The notes under the pieces were generated by a model, which saw only the letters and a list, made by a program, of their open reading frames with translations, was not told the DNA's origin and did no database searches. A stretch of 64,000 nt of DNA from Kribbella italica. Lineage in GTDB: Bacteria; Actinomycetota; Actinomycetes; Propionibacteriales; Kribbellaceae. How positions within the stretch are numbered: position 1 is the stretch's first letter; each line of letters starts with the position of its first letter. The DNA is taken from contig NZ_JACHMY010000001.1 of assembly GCF_014205135.1 (NCBI RefSeq), forward strand, positions 1,922,001 to 1,986,000. The letters are read 5' to 3'. Both the position numbers and the translations under genes were made by a program. Below are positions 49,811-58,382 of the stretch, piece after piece.

Positions 49811-50377
49811 ATGAGCCCCGCGAACCGGCGTACCGCCGACCCGTCCGTGATCGCCGCGATCCATCACCCGCTGCGGCGGCGGCTGATCGACCTGCTCGGG
49901 GTGAACGGGCCGTCGACCGCGTCGCGGCTGGCCGAGGCGACCGGAGAACTGGTCGGGAACATCAGTCACCACCTGAAGGTGCTGGCGGCCGCCGGGGTGA
50001 TCGAGGAGGCGCCGGAACTGGCCAAGACCCGGCGCGAACGCTGGTGGCGCTCGGCCAAGGCGTCGTACTCGTGGTCGATCGCGGACGCCGGTGGGGACCC
50101 CGCCGGCGAGCTGGTCGCGGAGACCGCCGAGGAGGCGAACCTCACACACCACACGACGAAGGTCCGGCAGTGGTTCGGTCTGCGCTCGGAGTACGCCGAG
50201 CCGTGGGTTCGCGCGGCGGTGGCGACCGAGAGCTGGGTGACGGTGACGCCGGAGCGGTTGGAGGAGCTGGGGGCGCGGATCGGCGCGCTCATCCAGGAGT
50301 ACGCCGACGAGCCGTCGGAGGGCGAGGATGCCCACCCCGTCTTCGTCTTCGCCCACGCCGTACCGGCCCGGCCATGA
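49811..50377 (+). CDS. ArsR-family HTH regulator
   Basis: This 188-aa protein has an N-terminal winged HTH (IAAIHHPLRRRLIDLLGVNG, TASRLAEATGELVGNISHHL). The C-terminal 100 residues are helical with Trp-rich segments, unlike the small metal-sensing ArsR proteins; no Cys or His metal site is visible. It probably senses a ligand and controls itself and the MFS gene, whose ATG overlaps its stop. Start ATG 49811 lies 6 nt after TACGGT. Confidence 0.8.
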   Translation: MSPANRRTADPSVIAAIHHPLRRRLIDLLGVNGPSTASRLAEATGELVGNISHHLKVLAAAGVIEEAPELAKTRRERWWRSAKASYSWSIADAGGDPAGELVAETAEEANLTHHTTKVRQWFGLRSEYAEPWVRAAVATESWVTVTPERLEELGARIGALIQEYADEPSEGEDAHPVFVFAHAVPARP

Positions 50378-51576
50378 CCACGGTCCAGGAAGGCCCTGTT
50401 TTTCCGCCCTTGAAGCGGGATCGGCGGGTGCAGGGGTGGATTTTTTCGGCGGCGGTTTCGCAGGTGGGGGATGTGGCCTGGTACGTCGGGCTGGCGTGGA
50501 GTGCGACGCAGGTGACTTCGCCGGCGGGGGCCGGGCTGGTGATGGGGATCGGGGCCTTGCCTCGGGCGCTGGTGCTGTTGTGGGGTGGGGCGCTGGCCGA
50601 TCGGCTGGATGCGCGGCGGACGATGATTCTGGCCAATCTCGGGCGGATCCTCGTCCTGGCCGGGGCCGCGGTGATGGTCGCGATCGCTGGGGTTTCGCTG
50701 GCGCTGCTGCTTGTCGTGGCGGTGCTGTTCGGGCTCGTGGACGCGCTCTACACGCCGGCGGCGGGGACGATGCCGCGGCGGATGGTGCGCGCCGACGATC
50801 TGGTGAAGCTTGCCGCGGGCACCCAGTTGGCGAACCGCCTCGCGGTGTTCGTCGGGGCGCCGCTCGGCGGGTTCCTGGTCGCGCACGGCGGGCTCGCCGC
50901 GGTGATGGTGGTCGACGCGATCTCCTTCGGGGTGATCGCGATCGCGCTGGCCTGGGTCGTCCGCCCGCGGCTCCCGCAGGTGGCGTCCGCGGGCTCGTCG
51001 ATCCGCGCCGATCTCACCGCAGGCTTCGGATATCTACGTCGCGACCTCCCCGCGCGGACGTTGGTGATCGCGTTCTTCGGGCTCAACCTCTGCGTCGGAC
51101 CGGTGCTCGCCGTCGGCCTGGTGCAGCGGACCTCGGCGGCCGGTTGGGGTGCCGGTTCGCTCGGGTTGTTCCAGGCGTGCTCGGGCCTGCTCGCCGCGAC
51201 CGGCGCCGTACTGGCCATGCGCTGGAAGCCGGCCAACCTCGCCCGGGCAGGCCTGCTCACGCTCATCCTCCAGGCCGCTGGCTGCGCCGCGATCGGCGTC
51301 GCGCCCCGCGCCGGCGTCTTCGTCGCGATGGGCGTGATCGGATTCACCGCCGGACTCGCCTCGGCGCAGTTGTCGGCGGCGTTCCAGCAGACCATCTCCC
51401 CGGCGTACCTGGGGCGCACGAGCAGCATCGTCAGCCTGTCCGACGAGGCCCTGATGCCGCTGGCCATGACCGGCTTCGGCGCTCTGATCTCCGGGGCCGG
51501 AATCCCCTTCGCCTGCGGCCTGCTCGGCGCGATCTTCGCCGGGGTGATGATCTGGTCGGCCCACCGATTGACCTGA
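50374..51576 (+). CDS. MFS transporter
   Basis: This 400-aa protein with about 12 membrane helices has the MFS loop motif GALADRLDARRTM between helices 2 and 3. The architecture resembles the MFS_3/enterobactin-exporter-like group of drug or metabolite exporters. It is coupled to the ArsR regulator (ATGA at 50374-50377). The substrate is not deducible. The gene ends 31 bp before the GH9 operator. Confidence 0.83.
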   Translation: MTTVQEGPVFPPLKRDRRVQGWIFSAAVSQVGDVAWYVGLAWSATQVTSPAGAGLVMGIGALPRALVLLWGGALADRLDARRTMILANLGRILVLAGAAVMVAIAGVSLALLLVVAVLFGLVDALYTPAAGTMPRRMVRADDLVKLAAGTQLANRLAVFVGAPLGGFLVAHGGLAAVMVVDAISFGVIAIALAWVVRPRLPQVASAGSSIRADLTAGFGYLRRDLPARTLVIAFFGLNLCVGPVLAVGLVQRTSAAGWGAGSLGLFQACSGLLAATGAVLAMRWKPANLARAGLLTLILQAAGCAAIGVAPRAGVFVAMGVIGFTAGLASAQLSAAFQQTISPAYLGRTSSIVSLSDEALMPLAMTGFGALISGAGIPFACGLLGAIFAGVMIWSAHRLT

Positions 51577-51607
51577 CCGTACGCGGGCGCTACTTTGTGG
51601 CGACCAA

Positions 51608-51622
51608 TAGGAAAGTTTCCTA
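51608..51622. promoter_or_regulatory. Palindromic operator upstream of the GH9 gene
   Basis: TAGGAAAGTTTCCTA is a perfect 7+1+7 palindrome 25 bp before ATG 51648. Repressor binding here would block transcription or elongation of the GH9 gene. Its TAGGAA half site recurs in the operator-like dyad at 37713-37735. A sugar-sensing ROK-type repressor is a plausible binder. Confidence 0.55.
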
Positions 51623-51647
51623 ACGGTTGAACGTCGAGGAGCCCGCC

Positions 51648-53567
51648 ATGCGCCCCTTCCGTCGTCGTGCCACCTGGATCGTGCCGGTCGCTCTGGCTGC
51701 TCTGATCGCGAGCCTGCTGGCGGCGGGAGCTCCGGCCGCCGCTGACCAACCGCGAGGGCTCGTCCGGGTCAACCAGCTCGGGTACGCCGCGGGCGCGGCC
51801 AAGATCGGCTACCTGATGAGCGGCGCGGATCAGGCCGGAGCCAAGTTCTCGGTGCTGGACCGGCACGGCCGTCGGGTCCTGACCGGGCGCGTGGCCGCGG
51901 ACGCGGGGGAGTGGAACGCGGCGTACCCGCGCGTCCACCGGATCGACTTCTCGGCGGTCCGGTGGCCGGGTCAGTATCGCGTCGAGGTCGAGGGTTCGAC
52001 GTCGCCGGTCTTCGAGGTGAAGCACGGCCTGGAGGAGGCCGCCGCGGACAAGGCGGTCGGATTCTTCGCCGAGCAGCGCGACGGCGCGCACGTGCCGAGC
52101 GGTCCGCTCGGGCGCAAGGCGTCGCACCTGACCGACCGGGCCGCCTCCGTCTACGACTGGCCGGTGTTCACCGGGCCGGACACGGACCAGTCGACCGGTG
52201 AACTGCGCAAGGTCGGCGGGCCGGTCGACGTCGAGGGCGGGTGGTTCGACGCGGGGGACTACCTCAAGTTCACCCACATCGCGGCGTACTCGGACTCGTT
52301 GCTGTGGGCATCGGCTCGGGACGGCCGGCGGCGGAATCCGGCGCTGCTGAAGGAAGCGCGGCACGGGCTCGACTGGCTGGACAAGATGTGGGACGAGCGG
52401 ACCAGGACGCTCTACATCCAGGTCGGCGTCGGCACCGGGAACGCCGAGGGTACGTTCGTCGGCGACCATGACGTATGGCGGCTCCCGGAGGTCGACGACA
52501 CGCTCGCCGATCCGAGCGAGCGCTTCCTGAAGAACCGCCCAGTCTTCCGCGCCGCAGCGCCGGGGCAGCTGATCAGCCCGAATCTGGCCGGCCGGACGGC
52601 CGCCGCGTTCGCGCTGGCCGCGCAGGTCGAGGTGTCGCCGACGAAGGCCCGCCGGCACCTGGAGACGGCCGCGCAGATCTACGCGCAGGCGAAGACGACC
52701 GGCGTGAGCCAACTGGTCACGTCGCTCCCGTTCGCGTTCTACCCGGAGAGCGCGTGGCGCGATGATCTCGAGCTGGGCGCTGCCGAGCTGGCCCTCGCCG
52801 CGCAGAGGCTCCGCGACCCGCGCGCCCGGACCTGGCTGCAGATGGCCAACTACTGGGCCGGCCAGTACCTCGAGCACGAAGCCGGCGGCGACACCTTCAA
52901 CCTGTACGACGTGAGCGCGCTCGCCCACGCCGACCTGATCCGCGCCGCGCGGGCAGATCGCCGGATCGCGCTCTCCGGCGCCGATCGCACGCCCGATCGC
53001 ACGGCCGATCGGACGCCTGCTCGTTCGTCGCGAGTGGACACGGCCGCGGTGACCGCTGACCTCCGCGCCCAGCTGGAGATCGGTGTCCGGCGAGCAGCCG
53101 CCGAGCCCTTCGGCGCGGGCGCCCAGTACGACAACTTCGACGCCGTGCCGCATGCGTTCGGTCTGGCGGCGACCGCTCGCCTCTACCGGGAGGTCAGCGG
53201 CGACCGGCGCTACGACACCTTCGGCGCCCGCCAGCTCGACTGGAACTTCGGCGCGAACCCGTGGGGCGTCCCGTTCATGATCGGTGTCGGCGCCCAGGTC
53301 GAGCGCTGCCCGCACCACCAGATCGCGAACCTCCAGAACCGCCCGCTGATCGGTGCCGTCGTCAACGGTCCCAACTCGGCGGACCTGTTCGCCGACGGCC
53401 TCGGCGACAACCTCGACAACATGCGCCCATGCCCGTCCAACGGCGTGGACCGCTACGAACCCTTCACCGGCAAGGGATCCCGGTACGTCGACGACGTGCG
53501 CTCCTGGCAGTCCTCGGAGCCCGCCGACGACTTCGCGGCGATCGCGGTCTACGCCCTCAACCTCTGA
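51648..53567 (+). CDS. Secreted glycoside hydrolase family 9 (endoglucanase-like)
   Basis: This 639-aa exported enzyme starts at ATG 51648 behind GAGGAG. A signal peptide (ALAALIASLLAAGAPAAA) is followed by an N-terminal Ig-like CelD_N domain (about 35-125) and the (alpha/alpha)6 catalytic domain. The catalytic aspartates are in GGWFDAGDYLKF, PHHQ is the substrate-binding motif, and SSEPADDFAA holds the likely acid Glu. A DRTPDRTADRTP insert near residue 445 is unusual. It should cleave beta-1,4-glucan or related polymers. No cellulose-binding module is present. Confidence 0.85.
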   Translation: MRPFRRRATWIVPVALAALIASLLAAGAPAAADQPRGLVRVNQLGYAAGAAKIGYLMSGADQAGAKFSVLDRHGRRVLTGRVAADAGEWNAAYPRVHRIDFSAVRWPGQYRVEVEGSTSPVFEVKHGLEEAAADKAVGFFAEQRDGAHVPSGPLGRKASHLTDRAASVYDWPVFTGPDTDQSTGELRKVGGPVDVEGGWFDAGDYLKFTHIAAYSDSLLWASARDGRRRNPALLKEARHGLDWLDKMWDERTRTLYIQVGVGTGNAEGTFVGDHDVWRLPEVDDTLADPSERFLKNRPVFRAAAPGQLISPNLAGRTAAAFALAAQVEVSPTKARRHLETAAQIYAQAKTTGVSQLVTSLPFAFYPESAWRDDLELGAAELALAAQRLRDPRARTWLQMANYWAGQYLEHEAGGDTFNLYDVSALAHADLIRAARADRRIALSGADRTPDRTADRTPARSSRVDTAAVTADLRAQLEIGVRRAAAEPFGAGAQYDNFDAVPHAFGLAATARLYREVSGDRRYDTFGARQLDWNFGANPWGVPFMIGVGAQVERCPHHQIANLQNRPLIGAVVNGPNSADLFADGLGDNLDNMRPCPSNGVDRYEPFTGKGSRYVDDVRSWQSSEPADDFAAIAVYALNL

Positions 53568-53574
53568 GAAAGCA

Positions 53575-53610
53575 GAGAGCGCGTGCCACCAGACGGGGGC
53601 ACGCGCTCTC
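53575..53610. terminator. Bidirectional terminator between GH9 and glyA
   Basis: GAGAGCGCGTGCC (53575-53587) and GGCACGCGCTCTC (53598-53610) form a perfect 13-bp stem with a 10-nt loop. It begins 8 bp after the GH9 stop and ends 7 bp before the glyA stop, so it serves both convergent genes. Confidence 0.85.
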
Positions 53611-53617
53611 GAGAGAC

Positions 53618-55066
53618 TCAGTTCAGGTCGAGGCCCGGGTAGAGCGGGTGCTTGTCGAGCAGCTCGGCCGAGGCCGCGCGGACCTTGTCGGCGACGCCGT
53701 CGGCGAGCACGTACTTCGCCTTCGACGGCGCCCCGGCCGAGGTGGTGGTCGGCGTGACGCTCGACAGGACGTCGACCATCAGTTCGGCGACCTTGTCGAA
53801 CTCGTCGCCACCGAAACCGCGGGTGGTCAGCGCCGGCGTACCGATCCGGACGCCCGAGGTGTACCAGGCGCCGTTCGGGTCACGCGGTACGGCGTTGCGG
53901 TTGGTGACGATGCCGGCGTCGAGCAGCGCCGACTCGGCCTGCCGCCCGGTGATCCCGTACGACGAGACGTCGAGCAGGACCAGGTGGTTCTCGGTGCCGT
54001 CGGTGACGAGCTTCACGCCGCGCTTCATCAGGCCCTCGGCCAGCGTGACCGCGTTGTCGGCGACGTTCTGCGCGTAGGTCTGGAACTCCGGCCGGCGCGC
54101 CTCGGCCAGCGCGACGGCCTTGGCCGCCATCACCTGGCTGAGCGGGCCACCGAGCACCATCGGGCAGCCGCGGTCGACAGCGTCGGCGTACTCGGGCTGG
54201 CACAGGACCATGCCACCGCGCGGGCCGCGCAGCGACTTGTGGGTCGTGGTGGTGGTGACGTGCGCGTGCGGGACCGGGTCGAAGTCGCCGGTGAAGACCT
54301 TGCCCGCGACCAGCCCGGCGAAGTGCGCCATGTCGACCATCAGGGTCGCGCCGACCTCGTCGGCGATCTCGCGCATCTTGGCGAAGTCGACCTTGCGCGG
54401 GTACGCCGAGTAGCCCGCGATCAGGATCAGCGGCTTGAACTCGCGCGCGGTCGCGGCGACCTTGTCGTAGTCCAGCAGCCCGGTCTCCGGGTCGGTGCCG
54501 TACGAGCTCTGGTGGAACATCTTGCCGGAGATGTTCGGGCGGAAACCGTGCGTCAGGTGGCCGCCGGCGTCCAGCGACATGCCGAGCATCTTCTGGTCGC
54601 CGAGCGCCTTGCGCAGCTTGGTCCAGTCCTCGTCGGACAGGTCGTTGACGTGCTTGGCGCTCGCCTCGGCCAGCGCCGGGGACTCGATCCGGTTGGCCAG
54701 GATGGCCCAGAACGCGACCAGGTTGGCGTCGATCCCGGAGTGTGGCTGCACGTAGGCGTGCGGCGCGTTGAACAACGCCTTCGCGTGGTCGGCGGCGGTC
54801 TGCTCGACGAGGTCGACGTTCTGGCAACCCGCGTAGAAGCGGTGGCCGACGGTGCCTTCGGCGTACTTGTCGGACAGCCAGTTGCCCATCGTGAGCAAGG
54901 TGGCGGGGGAGGCGTAGTTCTCGCTCGCGATCAGCTTCAGCGAGGAGCGCTGGTCTTCCAGTTCGGAGCGGATGGCGCCGGCGACGGTCGGTTCGACCGC
55001 GCCGATGACCTCGAGAGCGTTGCGGTAGGCGGCCGACGCGGCCGTCGCGTCGAAGGGTTGAGTCAT
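53618..55066 (-). CDS. glyA: Serine hydroxymethyltransferase
   Basis: This 482-aa PLP enzyme interconverts serine and glycine with tetrahydrofolate. The PLP lysine is in [15 protein letters not shown], with [13 protein letters not shown] at the substrate site and [12 protein letters not shown] ahead. It is longer than the 417-aa E. coli enzyme, matching the long actinobacterial type. Start ATG 55066 has AGGAGAG upstream. The 5' leader carries a ZTP riboswitch, linking expression to folate/purine status. Confidence 0.94.
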   Translation of the reverse strand: MTQPFDATAASAAYRNALEVIGAVEPTVAGAIRSELEDQRSSLKLIASENYASPATLLTMGNWLSDKYAEGTVGHRFYAGCQNVDLVEQTAADHAKALFNAPHAYVQPHSGIDANLVAFWAILANRIESPALAEASAKHVNDLSDEDWTKLRKALGDQKMLGMSLDAGGHLTHGFRPNISGKMFHQSSYGTDPETGLLDYDKVAATAREFKPLILIAGYSAYPRKVDFAKMREIADEVGATLMVDMAHFAGLVAGKVFTGDFDPVPHAHVTTTTTHKSLRGPRGGMVLCQPEYADAVDRGCPMVLGGPLSQVMAAKAVALAEARRPEFQTYAQNVADNAVTLAEGLMKRGVKLVTDGTENHLVLLDVSSYGITGRQAESALLDAGIVTNRNAVPRDPNGAWYTSGVRIGTPALTTRGFGGDEFDKVAELMVDVLSSVTPTTTSAGAPSKAKYVLADGVADKVRAASAELLDKHPLYPGLDLN

Positions 55067-55095
55067 CGTCGTCTCTCCTGCGGTTGCACTCGGTC

Positions 55096-55172
55096 GCGGC
55101 ACCCAGGCGCACGGTGCCGACGTCTTCTCGCTCCCCGGTGGTTCTCCACCTCACGCGCCAGTCGCGACGCGG
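55096..55172 (-). ncRNA. ZTP (pfl) riboswitch upstream of glyA
   Basis: On the minus strand the leader contains the pfl core in order: GTCGCGACTGGCG, then GGTGGAGAACCACCGGGG with AGCG after it, and the terminal CGCCTGGGTGC, closing with a pseudoknot. These are the conserved blocks of the riboswitch that senses ZTP/ZMP and activates one-carbon genes such as glyA. TAGGGT (55175-55180 on the + map) is the likely -10, placing the 5' end right at the aptamer. Confidence 0.88.
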
Positions 55173-55218
55173 TAACCCTAGCGTGTGACGGCGCCAGGCC
55201 GGACAACTCCCTGTCCGG

Positions 55219-56844
55219 TCAGAAGATGCGGTCCACGATGGCCCCGAACGGCGTCGTCCGGGGCAGTGTGCCGAACACTCCACTCCAGTCGCCGGCCAGT
55301 CGCGAGGCCACGAAAGCGTCGGCGACGTCGGGCGTCGAGTAGCGGACCAGCAGCGAAGCCTGCAGACACGCCGCCATCCGCGCGGCCAGCCGGCGCGCGC
55401 CGGCTTCGGCCTCGGAAACGTCGGAGAGCGCTTCCAGTACGTCGGTCACCGCCGCGTCCAGCCGATGGTCGGCGCCACGCACCGCGCCGACCTCGGTCAG
55501 CCAGGCCTGCAGCGACTCGGGCCGCCGCAGCGCACGCAGTACGTCGAGCGCGTTGACCGTCCCCGAGCCTTCCCAGATCGAGTTGAGCGGCGATTCGCGG
55601 AACAGCAGCGGCAGCCCGGACTCCTCGACGTACCCGTTGCCGCCCAGGCACTCCAGCGCTTCGGCCACCATCATCGGCGTCCGCTTGCAGACCCAGAACT
55701 TGGCCAGCGGCAGCGCGATCCGGCGGAACGCCTTGGCCTGCTCGTCGCCCGCCTCGGACGCGTCGACCGCGGCCGCGAGCCGCATCGCGAGAGCGGTTGC
55801 CGCCTCGCTCTCGATCGCCAGGTCGGCCAGCACGTTGCGCATCGCGGGCTTGTCACGCAGCAGATCCCCGAAGGCACTCCGGTACGACGTGTGCCAGGTC
55901 GCCTCGACCAGCGCGCGCCGCATCAGCGCCGCGGACCCGAGCACGCAGTCCAGCCGGGTCGCGGCGACCATCTCGATGATCGTGCGCACCCCGGCGCCCT
56001 CGTCGCCGAGACGGAATCCGACCGTGCCGCTGAACTCGACCTCGCTGGACGCGTTGGAGCGGTTGCCGAGCTTGTCCTTGAGTCGCTGCAGCGCGAACAC
56101 GTTGCGGTTGCCGTCAGCAAGAACACGCGGGACCACGAAACAGCTCAGGCCTTCCGGCGCCTGCGCGAGGACGAGGAACACGTCGGCCTGCGGCGCCGAG
56201 CAGAACCACTTGTGCCCGGTGAGCAGGTACTCGTCTCCGCTGCCGGTCGGAATCGCCGTCGTCTGATTGGCGCGGACGTCGGAGCCGCCCTGCTTCTCGG
56301 TCATCCCCATGCCCGCGAGCACACCGGTCTTCTCGGCGACGGGCAGCCGGCGGACGTCGTACTGGGTGGACGCGAGCTTGGGGATCCACTCGGCGCCGAG
56401 CGACTCGGACGCGCGCAGAGCCGGTACGGCGGCGTACGTCATGGAGATCGGGCAGCCGTGGCCCGGCTCGACCTGGGACCAGACGTAGAAGCCGGCCGCG
56501 CGGGTCAGATGCGGTGACGGCCGGTCGCTCGTCCACGGCGCGGCCTGGAGCCCGAAGCCGGTGGCCTTGTCCATCAGCCAGTGCCACGACGGGTGGAACT
56601 CGACCTCGTCGATCCGGTTCCCGTAACGATCGTGCGTCTTCAGCACCGGCGAGTTCTGGTTCGCCGGGAGCGCGTGGGAGAGCGCTTCCTGCGTTCCCGC
56701 GAGCTCTCCGAGCGCGGCCAGCGCCGGATCTTTCGCCAGGTCTCCGTGCGGGCGCAGAGCGTCACCGAGGGAGGAGTCCTGGGTGAAGAAGTTCACTCCG
56801 TGAAGTGGGGGAGCCTGATTCGTTACAGCGTTTGGGTCCGCCAT
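55219..56844 (-). CDS. Acyl-CoA dehydrogenase, AidB-like
   Basis: This 541-aa flavoprotein has the acyl-CoA dehydrogenase fold. MGMTEKQGGSDVRANQT marks the FAD-binding region and SIWEGSGTVNALDVLRAL is the C-terminal signature shared with AidB. Length and the extended N-terminal region fit the AidB/isovaleryl-CoA dehydrogenase-like group; AidB is linked to alkylation resistance, but enzymatic roles vary. ATG 56844 lies 6 nt after a TACCGT hexamer that it shares with the divergent BrkB gene. Confidence 0.82.
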   Translation of the reverse strand: MADPNAVTNQAPPLHGVNFFTQDSSLGDALRPHGDLAKDPALAALGELAGTQEALSHALPANQNSPVLKTHDRYGNRIDEVEFHPSWHWLMDKATGFGLQAAPWTSDRPSPHLTRAAGFYVWSQVEPGHGCPISMTYAAVPALRASESLGAEWIPKLASTQYDVRRLPVAEKTGVLAGMGMTEKQGGSDVRANQTTAIPTGSGDEYLLTGHKWFCSAPQADVFLVLAQAPEGLSCFVVPRVLADGNRNVFALQRLKDKLGNRSNASSEVEFSGTVGFRLGDEGAGVRTIIEMVAATRLDCVLGSAALMRRALVEATWHTSYRSAFGDLLRDKPAMRNVLADLAIESEAATALAMRLAAAVDASEAGDEQAKAFRRIALPLAKFWVCKRTPMMVAEALECLGGNGYVEESGLPLLFRESPLNSIWEGSGTVNALDVLRALRRPESLQAWLTEVGAVRGADHRLDAAVTDVLEALSDVSEAEAGARRLAARMAACLQASLLVRYSTPDVADAFVASRLAGDWSGVFGTLPRTTPFGAIVDRIF

Positions 56845-56849
56845 GTCAG

Positions 56850-56856
56850 TACGGTA
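56850..56856. promoter_or_regulatory. Shared -10 box of two divergent leaderless genes
   Basis: TACGGTA reads TACGGT on the + strand, 7 nt before ATG 56863, and TACCGT on the minus strand, 6 nt before ATG 56844. The two start codons are only 18 bp apart. Transcription in the two directions should be mutually exclusive. Confidence 0.5.
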
Positions 56857-56862
56857 AGCGGT

Positions 56863-58170
56863 ATGGCACGCTCTGGGTCAGCGCGAGGCGGTGGGACGTC
56901 GGTCTCACTCGCCTGGGTGCGACGTATCCCCGCGACGACCTGGAAGCTGATCACCCAGACCGTCGGCACCTGTCTGCGGTACCGGGTCACCGGGCTGGCC
57001 GCCGAGGGAGCGTTCTTCGCGATCCTCTCGCTGCCGCCGCTGATCTTCGGGCTGGCCGGCTCGATCGGTTTCATCGCCAGCCGGTACTTCGAGGTCGAGA
57101 CGATCGAGGACATCAAGATCCAGATCGCCGACCTGGCGGCGCGGGCGCTGACCGACGACTCGGTCAAGACCGTCATCGTGCCGACGCTGAACCAGGTCCT
57201 GAACGGCGGCCGCCCCGACGTCATCTCGATCGGTTTCGTGCTCGCGCTCTGGTCGGGCAGCCGCGCGCTCAACGTGTTCGTCGACACCATCACGATCATG
57301 TACGGGATGGGCGGCAAGCGCGGCATCGTCCGGACCCGCGCGTTGTCGTTCAGCCTGTACTGCGCGGCGCTGGTCATCGGCGTGATCGTGCTGCCGCTGG
57401 TGCTGGCCGGTCCGGACGCGGTCGAGGCGCTGCTGCCGCACCGCCTGGACTTCCTGAACCAGCTGTACTGGCCCGTCGTCACGATCCTGTCGGCGGGCTT
57501 CCTCAACACGCTGTACCACCTGTCGGTGCCGGTCCGGACGCCGTGGGTCTCGGACCTGCCGGGTTCGTTCCTGGCGCTGTCGATCTGGATCCTCGGCAGC
57601 TTCGTGCTGCGCTGGATCCTGCAGAGCACCGTCGGCGGTACGTCGATCTACGGCCCACTGGCGGCGCCGATCGCCGTCCTGATGTGGTTGTACATGACGG
57701 CGATCGCCGTACTGATCGGTGCCGCGCTGAATGCCGTCGTCGACCGGCTGTGGCCGCACAAGGCGCGGCGCGAGGCCGCCGAGCCGGTGATGAAGGCCGA
57801 GCCCGACCCGCACCACGACGACGAGCCCCTGACGCCGGGCGAGCTGCGGCCTGAGGTGAAGCTCGCGCGGACCGTCGAGGCGATGTCGCCGGGGTCGCCG
57901 GTGGATCCGCCCGGGCATGCGGTCGGTTATCCGTCCAACGACGCTCCCGAGAAGGAGCTGTCGATCCCGGAGAAGCCTGCCGTGGAGAAGCCTCCCGCGG
58001 GGAAGCCGACGCCTGCCGTGGCGAAGCCCGCGGCCCGGGCTCCTCGCGCCGAGAAGCCCGCCGAGGCGAAGGCCGAACCGGCGCCGGTCGGGCCCGCCGA
58101 AGAGCCGCCCGCGCGCGCCGACGCGGACAAGGTCGTCCAGGCGAACCGGACCGAAAGCACCCCGTCGTAA
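56863..58170 (+). CDS. YihY/BrkB-family membrane protein
   Basis: This 435-aa protein has about six membrane helices (about 35-310) with the family's AEGAFFAILSLPPLIFGLAGSIGF and GTSIYGPLAAPIAVLMWLYMTAI. A C-terminal tail of about 115 residues rich in Pro, Ala, Lys and Glu is cytoplasmic and low complexity. The family was once called ribonuclease BN by mistake; its real role is unknown, possibly envelope transport. It starts at ATG 56863 from a leaderless promoter shared with the acyl-CoA dehydrogenase gene. Confidence 0.85.
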   Translation: MARSGSARGGGTSVSLAWVRRIPATTWKLITQTVGTCLRYRVTGLAAEGAFFAILSLPPLIFGLAGSIGFIASRYFEVETIEDIKIQIADLAARALTDDSVKTVIVPTLNQVLNGGRPDVISIGFVLALWSGSRALNVFVDTITIMYGMGGKRGIVRTRALSFSLYCAALVIGVIVLPLVLAGPDAVEALLPHRLDFLNQLYWPVVTILSAGFLNTLYHLSVPVRTPWVSDLPGSFLALSIWILGSFVLRWILQSTVGGTSIYGPLAAPIAVLMWLYMTAIAVLIGAALNAVVDRLWPHKARREAAEPVMKAEPDPHHDDEPLTPGELRPEVKLARTVEAMSPGSPVDPPGHAVGYPSNDAPEKELSIPEKPAVEKPPAGKPTPAVAKPAARAPRAEKPAEAKAEPAPVGPAEEPPARADADKVVQANRTESTPS

Positions 58171-58267
58171 TTCCGATGCGGTGGGTCGCAAGTCGACCTA
58201 CGCTTGCCGTACCGCGACAGTCCGCCGGATCCGGCGGCCAGGACCACCGAAGGGAGTTGAGACGACC

Positions 58268-58345
58268 ATGAACTCCGATCTGGCCCACGAGGACCACCGA
58301 GCCGATGGGCCTGCTCTCTCCCGCACCGTCCGGCCGCCGAGCTGA
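58268..58345 (+). CDS. Candidate small upstream ORF before rsgA
   Basis: A 25-codon frame starting at ATG 58268 behind AAGGGAG encodes MNSDLAHEDHRADGPALSRT followed by VRPPS. It lies in the 5' leader of rsgA, downstream of a TACGCT hexamer at about 58200. It could be a regulatory leader peptide or chance. No homologue is recognised. Confidence 0.25.
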   Translation: MNSDLAHEDHRADGPALSRTVRPPS

Positions 58346-58382
58346 TCTCCGCGGCCGGGCCTCCCGAAAGGTTCGTCGCACC

